The translations under genes were made by a program, and so were the position numbers. A stretch of DNA of 64,000 nucleotides, taken from Linum tenue. Taxonomy: Eukaryota; Streptophyta; Magnoliopsida; Malpighiales; Linaceae. How positions within the stretch are numbered: position 1 is the stretch's first letter; each line of letters starts with the position of its first letter. The stretch covers positions 27,119,475-27,183,474 of the forward strand of contig CAMGYJ010000008.1 of the NCBI GenBank assembly GCA_946122785.1, given 5' to 3'. Positions 10,626-22,122 of the stretch are shown here, one piece after another. Below the pieces are notes generated by a model. The model was given only the letters and a program-made list of their open reading frames with translations. It did not search any database and was not told where the DNA came from.

Positions 10626-12481
10626 ACCGTTTGCTTGTCCCCAAGCAAACCAAGTCAGACACCAGGTAAGCTTACATAATTCAATCAACCAACATTGGGG
10701 ACAAGTCATAAAGGCATAGAACACGTGAATCGCACTGGTCTTCAAACATCAATACATGAACAACCTCAATAACAACCTGGACAACCACCACAAAGGACAT
10801 TCGAGTGCAGCAAATCGAGTAAAGGAAGAGTCTCCCTTCTGTTCACTGGCCAACCTAGACTTGATTCAACCACTTACTCAAAACAGTCAACTCATGCATC
10901 CAACTCAAGACATCAGAATAGAGACCGAGCAATCTAGGTCCTCACCGGGGTACAAGAGCATATAGAAAATGAAAATGAATCACTCACTCTCGACCAGTGG
11001 GGTCAGGACAATTTGATGCGAAAGATGCGCATGCTATTTCTCTCAATACCTATCATCTCTTCACCATGATGGCAGCATCTAAATGCTAGAGTTCACATAT
11101 GGGGTGTCACCACTAACTAATCAGGAGGTCTTAGACACAGGTTCAAATGACTGGCTAGGGTCTTGGACATGGGGAAAAGGCCTTTTAGGTGGTGGAAGTA
11201 TTCATAGCAAAAGGTTCCACATTTTCCAAACACACAATCACAGTCAAACAAACCGGTATTTTCTTTCTGCTATTCTGCATTACTCAATATCTTAAGAGCA
11301 CAAGAGCGAAGGAGGCATAAACATCACCATTTCCAAGCCAGACTGCTAAGAAACACTACTTACTGGGCAGTATTCAGATTTTTGGTAGTGGCTCTCTTTT
11401 GCTTTCAATTTTTTTTCTTTGTTTCACTTTCATTTTTCTTTTCATTTCCTAAGAGAGCCATCAGTTCTGCATAAATTTCAAACACCTGCCCAACTTTTAA
11501 GCACTACCTCCAACACTCACATAGACTTTAGCAGAAACAGCAGAGAATATGTAAAAACCACTCTGTTGAACCTTCTAAAAGATGCAACAAGGGTGATTTT
11601 TTCCATTATAGACCAAAAGAAAGGATAACACACGGCTCAAAGGGGCTAACTAGGGGATATGACACGTCAGGACAGTCAGTTTTTGGGCGTGGGCTAATCC
11701 TATGCCCCCATCATCTTAGCTAGTGACAACGTGAATGCTACACATCATGGAAGAGGGATCTATCGCACAAGAAAGAAACGAGCAGGCTCAAATCTCACAT
11801 GGCTACCTATATGCTCTATCTCACATTCTGATACCCTGAACTAGATGCATAAACGACTGTCAAGAACAAGTAATCAGATCAAGTCAGATCAAGTCACAGT
11901 TGGCAAGCAAACAGTCGAAAAACTGAACCCCTACATCGTTCTACTGCACATCTCAGTCCTCATCATAGGTTGTCCTAGTCGCAAACAGGTTGTCATGCAT
12001 TAATCCGAAAACCAATCAATTCATCCATCAAAACACAGTGCCAATATGATCAAACAGCAGTACTTGGAGCCCTCAAATCGTAAGATTCGGACAGCGGACT
12101 AGGCTCCAAGCATCATCATAAATATTCCAACCGATACAAAGCACCCCCCCACACTTAAGCACGACATTGCCCTCAATGGAGTAGAGGGAAAGATAAGGGG
12201 AACGATGTTACCGGATAAGAACACTGCTGGGGTACTGGAAGTGGACCAGTCAGCAAGAAACAAACGGGAGAGTGGACAATGCTGCACAAATCGAACACCA
12301 GAAACACACTAGCACACTGTGTGTTAGGGATAAGTGTTAGCCCAGACGGCTATATCAAACCACAAAGGAAAACCAAAAACAAAAACAAACGACACTAAGT
12401 CCAAGCTCCGCACACATGGAGCAAACACACAAGAGTCTAAAATGAAAAAGAAAACACACTGAGACGGGCAACGAGTACAGC
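10626..12481 (-). other. 3' non-coding region with hairpin and a second PPT-like tract
   Basis: About 1.85 kb without a credible gene. The hairpin GTTTGCTTG/TCCC/CAAGCAAAC lies at 10629-10650 next to the PPT. A second PPT-like tract preceded by the conserved 'GGGCAATGTCGTGCTTAAG' block lies at 12141-12178 (minus strand). It matches 4717-4757 in the plus-strand element. The ORFs here are short and unrecognised. Confidence 0.6.
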
Positions 12482-12862
12482 CTACCCGTCGCCAAGATCG
12501 TCGTGGTCGATGTCGTTCATGAACGCATCATCATCAGCAGCGCCAGCAGCACCATCATCACCGTCAGCACGGGAAGGCTCGCACGGCCGTGCAGGGGTTG
12601 CTTTTGCCCGTGCTGGCCGACACGGCCTGGCCGAGGAACTTCGCACGGCCGTGCACCTAGCACATTTGGCCGTGCGACTTTTACCGAGAGCTTGCACGGC
12701 CAGGGGGGGGGGGGGATTTCCGCACGGCCGTGCAACATGCACTTTTGGCCGTGCGCTTTTCACCGAGAGCTTGCACGGCCAGGGGGGGAATTTCCGCACG
12801 GCCGTGCAAGTTGGTGGCCTCGCCGTGCACAATTCTGGAGCCCCGAATTCAACCTGTTGCAC
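12482..12862 (-). pseudogene. Env-position ORF C-terminal remnant with palindrome repeats
   Basis: A 126-codon open frame whose last residues (DDDAFMNDIDHDDLGDG) match the C-terminus of the ORF at 3120-4435. Upstream, the frame runs through a repeat array of CACGGCCGTG-type motifs (12590-12830) and encodes an odd Cys/Ala/Arg/Pro-rich sequence with no relation to the env-position protein. I infer that LTR-like repeat sequence has expanded into, and replaced most of, the ORF. Whether it is translated is unknown. Confidence 0.55.
12590..12830. repeat. Tandem array of about 75-bp units with CACGGCCGTG palindromes
   Basis: Two nearly identical units and a partial third start near 12643, 12719 and 12793. 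Each has a GCACGGCCGTGC palindrome, a TTGGCCGTGCG half-site, a 'CACCGAGAGCTTGCACGGCCAG' type segment and a G-run. The first G-run is about 13 bases (12702-12714). Exact CACGGCCGTG copies start at 12592, 12644, 12723 and 12797. Confidence 0.8.
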
Positions 12863-13014
12863 TCAAAAACCGACACATGACTCTGGATCAACGTCTCAAG
12901 ACTCAAAAACACCAAAAATCAAAGGAAAAAGAGTAAGAAAATGCAAACCTCGGTGGGGTTGCCTCCCCACAAGCACTTCTTTACCGTCTTTTAGCTGGAC
13001 GTCAGTATGGATGC

Positions 13015-15791
13015 TCAGGGAAGTGTAGGATCAGGTGCCTTCAAGAGCGGATCCACATCGCTCTTGAGGTACAGCTTCAAATGGTGGCCATGCACGCGAC
13101 GAATGTGGCCACCTGCATTTGCCAGCTCGACTTGGCCATCCGACAAGATGCAAGCGAGTGAATACTCGGATGGCCAAGGTGGGGGCGGGACCAGCTCATA
13201 GTGGTCTCCGGCTTTCTTTCGAGCAGGCTTAGCTGCCTGCAGTTTCGGCCGCCACTCCTCCTTGATCTGTTCTTTTGATGATGGAGTGGTCCGGAGTGGC
13301 GGCGAGGGTGTGGGAGGCGGGTCCTGCAAAATAGGCAGCACAGAAGGATACACGACAGACTCGTGCTCCGGGTGAGATACAGCATGCAGAGGTAACGAAG
13401 CAGGTATAGTGTTAGCAACTGAAAACGTTATTCGCTCCTCGCCATCCCTCAAAACTAAGGTCCCATCATGCATATCTATGAGAGCTTTGGCGGTGGCCAG
13501 GAAAGGCCTTCCTAGTATAAGAGGCACTTCTGTGTCCTCACTGATGTCCAGGATAACAAAATCCACAGGATATGTGAATTTGCCAACCTTAACCAGAAGG
13601 TCTTCCACTATGCCTTTAGGATGCACTACAGATCTGTCAGCTAATTGAAGGGTCATCCTAGTAGCACGGGGTTCGCCTAGGCCTAGTTTCATGAAAAGTT
13701 GATATGGCATAACATTGATACTAGCACCTAAATCCGCCAAGGACTTCTCTACATGCAATTTATTAATAGAGCACGGGATAGTAAAACTACCTGGGTCCTT
13801 TTTCTTCTGCGGAAGCTTGTTCTGCAGAATAGCCGAGCACTCCTCGCTGAGCTCCACAGTGGCCAGCTCACTCAGCTTCTGCTTCTTTGAGAGAAGCTCT
13901 TTCAGAAACTTCGCATACTTTGGCATTTGCGATAGTGCCTCCAGGAAGGGCACTTGGACATTCAGCTTCTTGAGCATGGCCATGAAGTTCTCGAACTCCG
14001 CCTCCAGCCTGTCTTTGTGCAACCGAGTAGGGAAGGGGAGTTTAGGGATATACTCCTTCACTACTGGTTGCGGTTTAGGTGCAGGCACCTCAACCTCCTT
14101 CTCTACTTCTTGTTCCACCGCTGGAGACGCTAAAACAGGGCTTACTCTCTCCGGTTCCCGAGCAGGGGGATCAACAGTCATCTTGCCACTCCTGGTCATA
14201 ATGGCATTGCAGCGCTCCTCCGGGGTCTGCGGGTGAGGGATGGTCTGCCCGGGTAGAGTACCAGGAGCCCTTTGAGCCACTGCCTGGGCCACGCTCCCCA
14301 GCTGGGTCTGGATATCCTGCAAAACAGCCTGTGTGTTCCTCTGACCAGCTTCAAGGGCCAGGAATTTACCCGAGGCCTTCTCCACGAACTGCTCAAAGGT
14401 GTTGGATTTCTGAGCACTAGCACTGGCGAGAGAACCCACCAAGTCCCGCAGTTCAGCCATCTGATCATTCTGCACTGGGGCAGCAGGTGCTGCACCTGGC
14501 TGCTGGAAAGGCCGCGGCTGTGTTTGAGCAGCATGCCCCTGCATGGGCTGATAAAGAGACTGTTGTTGCTGCTGGAATTACCCCTGTTTGGGCTGATATG
14601 GTGGCCTCTGGAAGCCTGGTGGTCCCTGGGGAGCTGGTGGTCTGGGATTTGGCCTAGCCCAGGAGAAGTTAGGATGCTGGCGCCACCCCTCATTGTACGT
14701 GTTGCTGTAGGGGTATTGCGCCTGGCGTTATTAATGAAGTTCACCTGCTCCTGGGGTGTGGTTGATTCCTTCATCGCCTGGCAGTCCTCCACCGTATGAT
14801 GGGTGCTTTCGCACCATTGGCAGAGCATTGCCTGCTGCTGTCCGGAACCTGCAATCAAACCAGAACGATCGATAGCTGAAACCAGCTTCAATACCACCTG
14901 CACCAAATCAGATGACTGGGTGCCCACAGCATGCACACCCCGTCCAGGTGCTCGTCTCGATCTCCTGGCAGTGCCCCAGTCATAAACGTTCTCCGCCATC
15001 TCCTCAAAGAGTTGATTCAGCTGTGGCGGGGTTTTGGTCAGCATGTTCCCGCCACAAACCGAATCAATCAGCTGCTTGTCCTCCGGGAAGAAGGCGTGAT
15101 AGAAGGTGCCCACCTTGGACGCATCATTGAAACCATGATTGGGACACCTGAGAAAGAGGCTGGTGTACCTCTCCCAAGCATCCCTAATGGTCTCATCCTC
15201 ATCCTGAGAAAAATGTGTAATCTGCTTCTGGAGATCAGCTGTCTTGGATGGAGGATGGTAGCGGGTGAGGAACTTGTCCGCCAGGTTGGCGAACGTGGTG
15301 ATGGAGCCCGGAGGTCGAGTGTCTAGCCACTCCTTGGCCTGCCCCTCCAGAGTGAATGGGAAGTACCTCAGCTGGATGGCATCTGCTGGTACCCCATTGA
15401 TCTTGATTCCATCGATGAGCTCGTGGAATCGCCTGAGATGTGATCGAGGGCACTCTCCCTCCTTACCACGGAACACTACTGAACCGCGCAACATGGTGAT
15501 CACCGAGGTGCTCACCTCGAAGTTGTTGGCTGGGACATGAGGGTGTTGAATGGGTGACCTCATGTCTGCAGCCCTAGCGGTCCAGTAGGATCCCATGGTC
15601 TGCTCATCTGGGTTGATCACCTCGTGGTTCTGCGGATCGCCCATCTCTCCTTCTTCTTCTTCTCCGATCAGCAGCTGTGATAGCGCCTTCTCCGCAGCCA
15701 GTCGCGCCTTTAGAACCCGCTTGGAGTTCCTGCAGGTTCGTTCAAGCTCCTGGTCTAATGGTAGTAGTCCTCCCGACTGGCTACGGGTCAT
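13015..15791 (-). pseudogene. Athila-like gag-protease with an integrase-tail-like C-terminus
   Basis: The coding trace starts at 15789-15791. It includes a retrotransposon gag (PF03732-type) domain, around 'RRFHELIDGIKINGV' to 'FYHAFFPEDKQLID' (about 15450-15050), and a CCHC knuckle (C-x2-C-x4-H-x4-C) at about 14780-14823. A one-base frame change near 14728 and a stop at 14578-14580 break it. The second frame then runs open for 509 codons (13015-14544). It has an aspartic protease with ADLGAS at 13720-13738 and an 'LILGRPFLAT' motif. The frame ends in 'RRVHGHHLKLYL' (about 13075-13120), which resembles the extreme C-terminus of gypsy integrases. Reverse transcriptase, RNase H and the integrase core are absent between protease and tail, with the frame preserved. 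The element probably depends on a related autonomous copy. Confidence 0.82.
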
Positions 15792-15911
15792 GCACTACCT
15801 GCACACAATCAGAAGAAACAACCCGTGAAGGCACACAGGTTGAAGAAAGAAAATGCAGTAAATAAAAGCTAGAGTAACAAATTCTCACGTTTCCCCAATA
15901 ATCTAGAGGGT

Positions 15912-15931
15912 TCCCCGGCAACGGCGCCAAA
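15912..15931 (-). promoter_or_regulatory. Primer-binding site of the 8-kb Athila-like element
   Basis: On the minus strand TTGGCGCCGTTGCCGGGGAA follows the LTR after a few bases. The sequence is the widespread plant gypsy PBS type attributed to tRNA-Asp priming. Confidence 0.85.
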
Positions 15932-15935
15932 AACT

Positions 15936-17282
15936 TGACACGCCAAAACACAACACCAAACTGCGACCAAGTGTAATCGCAGTCCGGGAATGCAGTAACA
16001 GGCAAGTTTAATTATCAACCCGGGGTCTAGTTCTACTGCTTACTCCGTGATTCTCTATTATCTAGCAAACTAGTTCGAGTGATTGTTGTGAAAAGTAAAA
16101 GCAACAAGAAAGCAGTAAATTGTTCGGTTTTCTAAAGCATGCAAGAGTCACTCGGGATTGAGTCCCCCTAGCCCCTTAGTTAGGTTCAATTGCAATTCCC
16201 TGGGTTGATTTACTGTTGATTAGACTGTGGAAGATCCGACAGTAGCTTGGAATCTCTTAAGCTGACCAAGCCCTCTCAGTCTAACTACCCGGCAGACGAC
16301 TAGTCTTCACCGGGATAGAAAGCTGAGGCTATGAACACAGAACTCCACTACTGGCGCCAAGAACACCAGTATAAAGCAGTAAACTGGCTAACTCTCGTAT
16401 AGCCAATCTCCTACTATCGAATGAAGAGGCTCTAACAACCTAATCAGATTCTATCTATCTCAGGTTGCAGCAGAAATTGAGAAAAGTTGATCAGACTCAA
16501 ATCAATTCATTAAACATGCATCATTCGATTAAAATCAAACAGTAATATCATCCCAAGTCATTACAATCAAATCCCTCACACAAGGAACTAGGGTTCTTCA
16601 TACCCAAGTGAGAGAAGGGTTCTACTCCATAGAGAGAAGAGAAAACAAGAATCGGATTAGTCATACTCAAAACGATGAGGATAATCTACTCCGGGACGAT
16701 GATTTCCACTCCGATGACGATCTCCAAGCTTGATTCGACGAAATCCAGCTCTAAGACAGCTTCTAGGGTGTGTTCTTCGTACTTTCTCTCTCTAGGGCTC
16801 TGTTTTTGCTCTCAAAACACGATTCTCTCACTTTTGGCTCGGAATAGGCTCTAAAACCAGGATTTCCCGACTCGCACGTCCAGGCTGCACGGCCGTGCAG
16901 ATCACCCACTTGGCCGTGCAGCTCCAAAACGCGGCGTATCAATTAGTTCGACCTCAGGCTTCTCGCACGGCCAGGGTGCACGGCCGTGCGATCTTCAGGG
17001 GTTGCCCGTGCGTGGCCTCGGCGTAAAGCGCACGGCCATCTTGCTCACGTGCACGGCCGTGCGTTGCCCTGGCCTGCCCGTGCAGCTTCCTTGAAACCTT
17101 GCCATTCGTCCGATCTTCGTCCAATCGACCCCAGACTCGCTCCTAAGCCTTCATTCACGTACTAGGACCTGAAATATCACAAACAAGCACAACCTAGCGT
17201 GAAATCGGCCTAAAACACGAGAATCAACACCTCAAACGGTGTAAGAACGGGGCTAAAAACATGTGTAAATGACGGTCTATCA
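15936..17282 (-). mobile_element. 5' LTR of the 8-kb Athila-like element
   Basis: 1347 bp, near-identical to 9260-10609, with CACGGCCGTG at 16888, 16979 and 17052. The ATCTC target duplication follows at 17283-17287. The LTR is immediately followed (on the minus strand) by the PBS. Confidence 0.92.
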
Positions 17283-18950
17283 ATCTCCATACCCAAGATC
17301 TTCTGAGCAGTTCCCAAATCCTTCATCTCAAACTCAGCACTGAGAAGCCCTTTTCTGGATATTAGACTCTGACCTTGCAGCTATGAGCATATCATCCACA
17401 TACAGAACAAGATAGATCATCGAACCATCATCCACCTTGATGTGATACACATAACAATCATATGTACTTCTGTTGTAGCCTAGCTCAAGCATGTAATTGT
17501 CAAATCTCTTGTACCACTGCCTCGAAGATTGCTTAAGTCCATACAAGGACTTCTTCAGCTTACAAACATAGTCTTCTTTTCCTGGAACCTAGAATCCTTC
17601 TTCCGGAGTTATGTAAATTTCTTCCTCCAACTCTCCATGTAGGAAAGATGTCTTCACATCTAGCAGGTTGAGCTCCAAGTCATAATGTTCCACTCATCAA
17701 ATATCACAATTCTACTGAGTATAAATCAATGCTCAAAAAGTGACCAGACTCGAAATCCATTAACTCCATCTCTGTAAGCCACAAATACACCCTTCTTTGC
17801 CCTTGGGTTCAGTTTACCCTCATCCACATGATAATAAATAGGACACCCAAAAACTTTCAGTGAATAGTAATAAGCAGGCTTACCAGACCATACTTCATAA
17901 GGAGTCTTACACTCGATACCTGTGTGAAGTCCACGGTTGATCAGGAAGCATGCCATATTTACTGCTTCTGCCTAGAATCTTCTCTCTAGTGCAACATTAG
18001 AGAGCATGCACCGTGCTCTCTCCAACAATGTCTGGTTCATCCTTTCTGCAACGCCATTCTGCTGGGGTGTATCTTTAACGGTCCTAAGACAGGGCAATCC
18101 CTTTATCCTTGCAGAATTCGTTGAACTCAGAACTGCAAAACTCCAAACCATTGTCTGTTCGTAACTTCTTGATCTTCTTTCCATTCTGATTCTCCATCAA
18201 TGTCTTCCACTGCTTGAATTTCGTGAAAGCCTCACCTTTATGCTTCATCATAAAAATCCAAGCAAATCTCAAATAGTCATCAATAATAGACAGAAAATAC
18301 ATGCTCCCTCTAATGGATTCAACTCGTGAAGGACCCCAACAGTGGAAGTGGAGGTAATCCAATATCCCCTTGTCCGGTGGATACCCTTCTTGAGAAACTT
18401 GCTGCGATGTAGCTTCCCAACACACAATGCTCACAGAATTTCAAATTCTGCACCTTGTGCCCGCAAAGAAAATCCCTCTTCGACAGAATTTGCATCCCAT
18501 GTTCGCTCATATGACCTAGTCTCATGTGCCAGAGAGTGGTCATATATTCCTGATGTACCTGAGATGATGCAGCTGCTTCAGAATCTGAAAACACATTTCC
18601 TTGTAATGCATACAAAGTACCATGTTTCACACCTTTTAGTACCTTCCTAAAACCCTTGCAGACATACACAACTCCACCTTTTCCTTTGTAACTAAAACCC
18701 TTGCTGTCGAGTAGACTAAATAAGATCAGGTTCTTTGTCATTCATGGATGATGTCTGACATCATTCACGGTACAGAACGAACCATCATGTGTCTGAACCT
18801 TTATGGATCTGATTCCAACAACCTTGCAGACAACTCCATTTTGTATGACCACGTTACCACCATCTATCTGCTCGTAGGTTGTGAAGAAATTCCTGTTCAG
18901 AGACGTATGGTATGAGATGCAATATCCAGAAACCACAAGTATGGAGCTAT
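17283..18950 (-). pseudogene. Copia pol fragment: protease, integrase, first part of reverse transcriptase
   Basis: Minus-strand pieces in order, from 18950 down: an aspartic-protease start with a damaged DSG motif (about 18940-18905); the gag-pre-integrase zinc region ('LWHMRLGHMSEHG' at about 18530); the integrase core with the second catalytic Asp in 'LRTDNGLEF' and the Glu in 'TPQQNGVAERM' (about 18160-18050); a later integrase segment at 17726-17956; and the reverse-transcriptase segment with 'YVDDML' at about 17390. Several stops and frame changes are present. Gag is absent, so the fragment starts abruptly at protease. It continues at 9046-9259 beyond the Athila-like insertion. This is a dead copy. 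Confidence 0.88.
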
Positions 18951-19082
18951 AAAATATAGAATTATTTCAACCGAAGACATCCTATCATCTGTGGAAACGA
19001 AAGAAAACTGTGGAAGAAAAAGAGGGACATTTAGCACCATGACCCAAGGAAGAGAGTTTGGGGACTAATCATTGACCGAAGA
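18951..19082. other. Spacer without recognisable features
   Basis: Short A-rich stretch between the copia fragment and the LINE remnant. I see no gene or repeat that I can name. Confidence 0.4.
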
Positions 19083-19225
19083 TGAAGACCTTCCTATGGA
19101 GACTTCTTCACAAAATCCTGCCTATAGAGAACAATATTGAAGATCGAAAAAAAGACACTGCAAATGACTGCCCTTTTTGCAACCTAGAGGAAACCCAATA
19201 GCACAGTTTAAGGAATATCAATAAG
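19083..19225 (+). pseudogene. LINE remnant: zf-RVT-like domain
   Basis: The plus frame encodes 'MKTFLWRLLHKILPI', then a 'DCPFCNLEET' Cys-pair segment before a stop. This matches the pattern of the C-terminal zf-RVT domain of plant L1-type LINE reverse transcriptases (hydrophobic 'FLWRLLHGRLPT'-like block, then CP-x-C). Nothing upstream of it survives here. Only about 45 residues are visible. Confidence 0.6.
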
Positions 19226-19619
19226 TAAGATGAGTCTGGCGAACGACGAAGTTCAAGGGTTTTATTTCGGATTAGCTGAAATCTAACATGCAAAAGTGGA
19301 TTTAGTGAAGTGAGGAAGGCTATCAGTGAGGAAGTTTTCTACCAACTCACCATGATTATGTTAAATCTAGGGAATGAGATAAATAATAAACTCTTCCACA
19401 ACCACAATATTGTTCTAAAATTACTAAACATCATAAAAAATGGAATTCGTAAATTATGTAATCACCCATTTTAAATTTCAAATTCAACACACCGACCAAA
19501 TAGCTCTCTACCTCTTCCACTCTCCTAAAACCAATGACACACCGAACTAAATATGCCTCCATTGTATCCATCGCACAAGAAAAAGATGCAAAGCAGACCA
19601 CTGCAGCCCAGCGATATCT
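19226..19619. other. AT-rich intergenic DNA
   Basis: I see no supported gene. The ORFs are short and without recognisable similarity. Confidence 0.4.
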
Positions 19620-20450
19620 CCCTCTCTCGGCTGTGAAGTGTACCGTGAATAGGCTCACGGTCGTGATAAGGCAATGACCCACAAAAAATTTCCTCCAAAG
19701 CGAGGTTCATGCAATTTTATGATTTTTGGTGAGAAGCACCATTTTCCATTTGTATGAACCATCAGAATAGGGTATATTAGATGAAGAACAATCTACCTAA
19801 ATCTCACCTCATACTTTAAATGGGCCAATGTCCTCATTGGACTGCAGAATGTGGTAAGGAAAGAGATACAACAAAGGAGGAAGGAAAAAAATAGATTATA
19901 CAAAAAAAATATTGAACGAAGTTACTGTAATTTTGAGAAATCAATGTCAGTCGACTGATTCTTTGATGTTTGGTTTGTACGAACAATGAAAAAAGTGTAA
20001 AAAGGAGAGAGCAAAGTGCATCATCCCCTCCTCTATGGCAAAACCTAAGAGTTTTGCGCCGAAAATGCTCTCATGGGATCGTCTAACTCGAGAGGAGTAG
20101 ACACCCAATAATGCTAGGTGACATGCCAAATGCAAGGCCATAGTGGCATCAAAATGTATGAAGATGAAATGGAGATGCCATTACTCTAAAAATATGAGGA
20201 AAGCATAACAGCCAACACATCATGAGTGCACGTCGAATGGAAATATGAAGCACAAAGGTATGAAATGCAAGTAATTACATGTACCTCTCATGCAATTCCA
20301 AGGATTCGAACTAATGAAATTAGGCGGGGGTGAGTAAAATGAAGAAAGATACGAGGTGGCCAGTGTGGGTTAAAATCCGATGATGGCAGTGGAGTAAGCA
20401 AACAAATATTCTGCAATGGTCAACATACGGATGACCCTAGGCATGTAACA

Positions 20451-20720
20451 CTACAAAAAAGACAGTCATTATTGACTATACGTTTTTCTTCATTAAAAAT
20501 AAAACTGCGTCAAAAGTGGGTTTTGAAGACGACATATGATCATCGACAATTGTCATAAAAATTCCTGTATGTAATAAACTATTACTGACGCATCATTATC
20601 ATTATTCTAAATACAGACGTGCTATTATCGTTGATACACAATAGGTCTACGTCATAAATGAGAACTTTCACGAAGAATAATCATGACAAAACCTTTTACT
20701 AACGAGTTGTACATTCTATT
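20451..20720 (+). mobile_element. CACTA-like terminus (copy in duplication A)
   Basis: Begins CACTACAAAAAAGAC, the typical terminal sequence of plant CACTA (En/Spm) elements. Repeated short motifs around GACG/CGTC and ATTATTGAC follow, which resemble subterminal repeats. I did not find the opposite TGTAGTG end or a transposase, so this may be one end of a deleted element. The equivalent at 26214 belongs to the duplicated copy. Confidence 0.45.
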
Positions 20721-22122
20721 GCGATGCCCTGAAGTCTTCATAAATATATTTTTTATAATGAATATTATAAATCAATAGTTTTCCCGATGCATATTCCTTG
20801 TTAGAAATCCGAATCACGAGGATAGACGATGGAGCGCTAATGTCTGACAATAGTATTTCCGATGAGCAAGATGAATTTAACCCACAAGAGCAAGAGAAGG
20901 AAGCCACTAAATATGAATGACATCATTTTTTGTATAGTATTTTAAACCAGATCTGGAAATAAATTAATAACCCTAAAATCATGTTATGTATGAATTTTTT
21001 TCATATAGACTAAGGATTGAAAAAAGAAATACAACAAGGGGAATAAACTTTAGCACCGTCATTTGACAGAGTTTTAATGTAGCAAAATTGGCCAAGCTAA
21101 GTGAGGAAAAGTTGTTAGCGAGTAAGCTAAAGTCGCTCAATTCGGATCATGAGGGTTGCTCAGATTCAAGCAGAAACCCAAGAAATTGGCTCAGCACCAA
21201 AGCTCGTGTATCTCTTGAGTGGTGTCTGTAAGAGGATTTGAGATACTCAAACATCTAAGAGCATTTCGAATGGTTCTTGATGGCATTATAGGTGTGTGAT
21301 ACACGAGGCGAGCAATTTTTGTCTTCTTTCGGGATAAAAGGTCGGTGCTCAACCTCAAAAGAGGCCAAAATTTGATTTCACCATCTCAACCACCATGGTT
21401 TGACTAAATCGGATGGCATTTTGAGCGGAGAATGCACGTTGGAAAATAGGTTTGCATCGGCGGTTTTGGGAGAATGATATGACGAAGGAGATGTGAGGAT
21501 TGAGAGAGTGTTTGTTAGAAAAGATGGGTTTTGATAATTGAGGGGAAATTTAGAGTAGAAAATAAAAGATTGCAAAATTTTGTTTTGTTAACTTTTTTAA
21601 GGGGTTGAACACAATTGTTACTGCTTTTTAAAGGAAAGGGCACTCTTATCATTTAAAAAAAAATCATAGTGGGATCACGGTCATTGTGTTGCTCATTTAT
21701 TCTGCCGCTCGTCCTTAGTTGGCAAAGACCATAAGTATAATAAAGCATATGTCAAATATGACAAACCACACCAATAAAACAAAAACTAGACTAGTAAGCT
21801 CATAAAGCAGACCAAAACCTCACCACACCATAAAAATCGTAAAGCATACCAGAAAACTCAAAGTTAATCGCAAGTTTTTCAATCATACCAGAAAACACAC
21901 AAAACTTGCCAAAACTCTGTGAAAGCAGCCAGAAAACTTATACTACATCATAAACATGACAAACCAAACCACAAAATTCATTAAGTAACACCATACTTAT
22001 TCATTAAAGGAAAAAAGCCCTAAAACTTAGAGAAAAGTAAGTAATGAATTAAGAATTCAACAAACATCACACTTTGATTTATTCATTCCTTAGAAAAATA
22101 GAGATACAATTGGTACATATCA

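Larger units (their letters stand above)
9260..17282 (-). mobile_element. Internally deleted Athila-like gypsy element (8023 bp) nested in copia
   Basis: A structurally complete minus-strand element: 5' LTR 15936-17282, PBS 15912-15931, gag-protease 13015-15791, an env-position ORF remnant 12482-12862, a 3' non-coding region, PPT 10610-10625 and 3' LTR 9260-10609. A perfect target duplication ATCTC (9255-9259 and 17283-17287) flanks it. The two LTRs (1350 and 1347 bp) are almost identical by eye, so the insertion is fairly recent. Reverse transcriptase, RNase H and the integrase core are missing, so it is non-autonomous. Confidence 0.92.

Noticed and set aside
12590..12830. CRISPR-like repeat array
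   Set aside because: The units are direct tandem copies with no unique spacers, in a plant retrotransposon.
21378..21575. 65-codon minus-strand ORF conserved in part at 27681-27941
   Set aside because: The shared 'KTADA' to 'SDLVK' stretch is explained by the segmental duplication. Frames diverge at both ends, and in copy B the frame runs into the hAT insertion, so coding is not supported.
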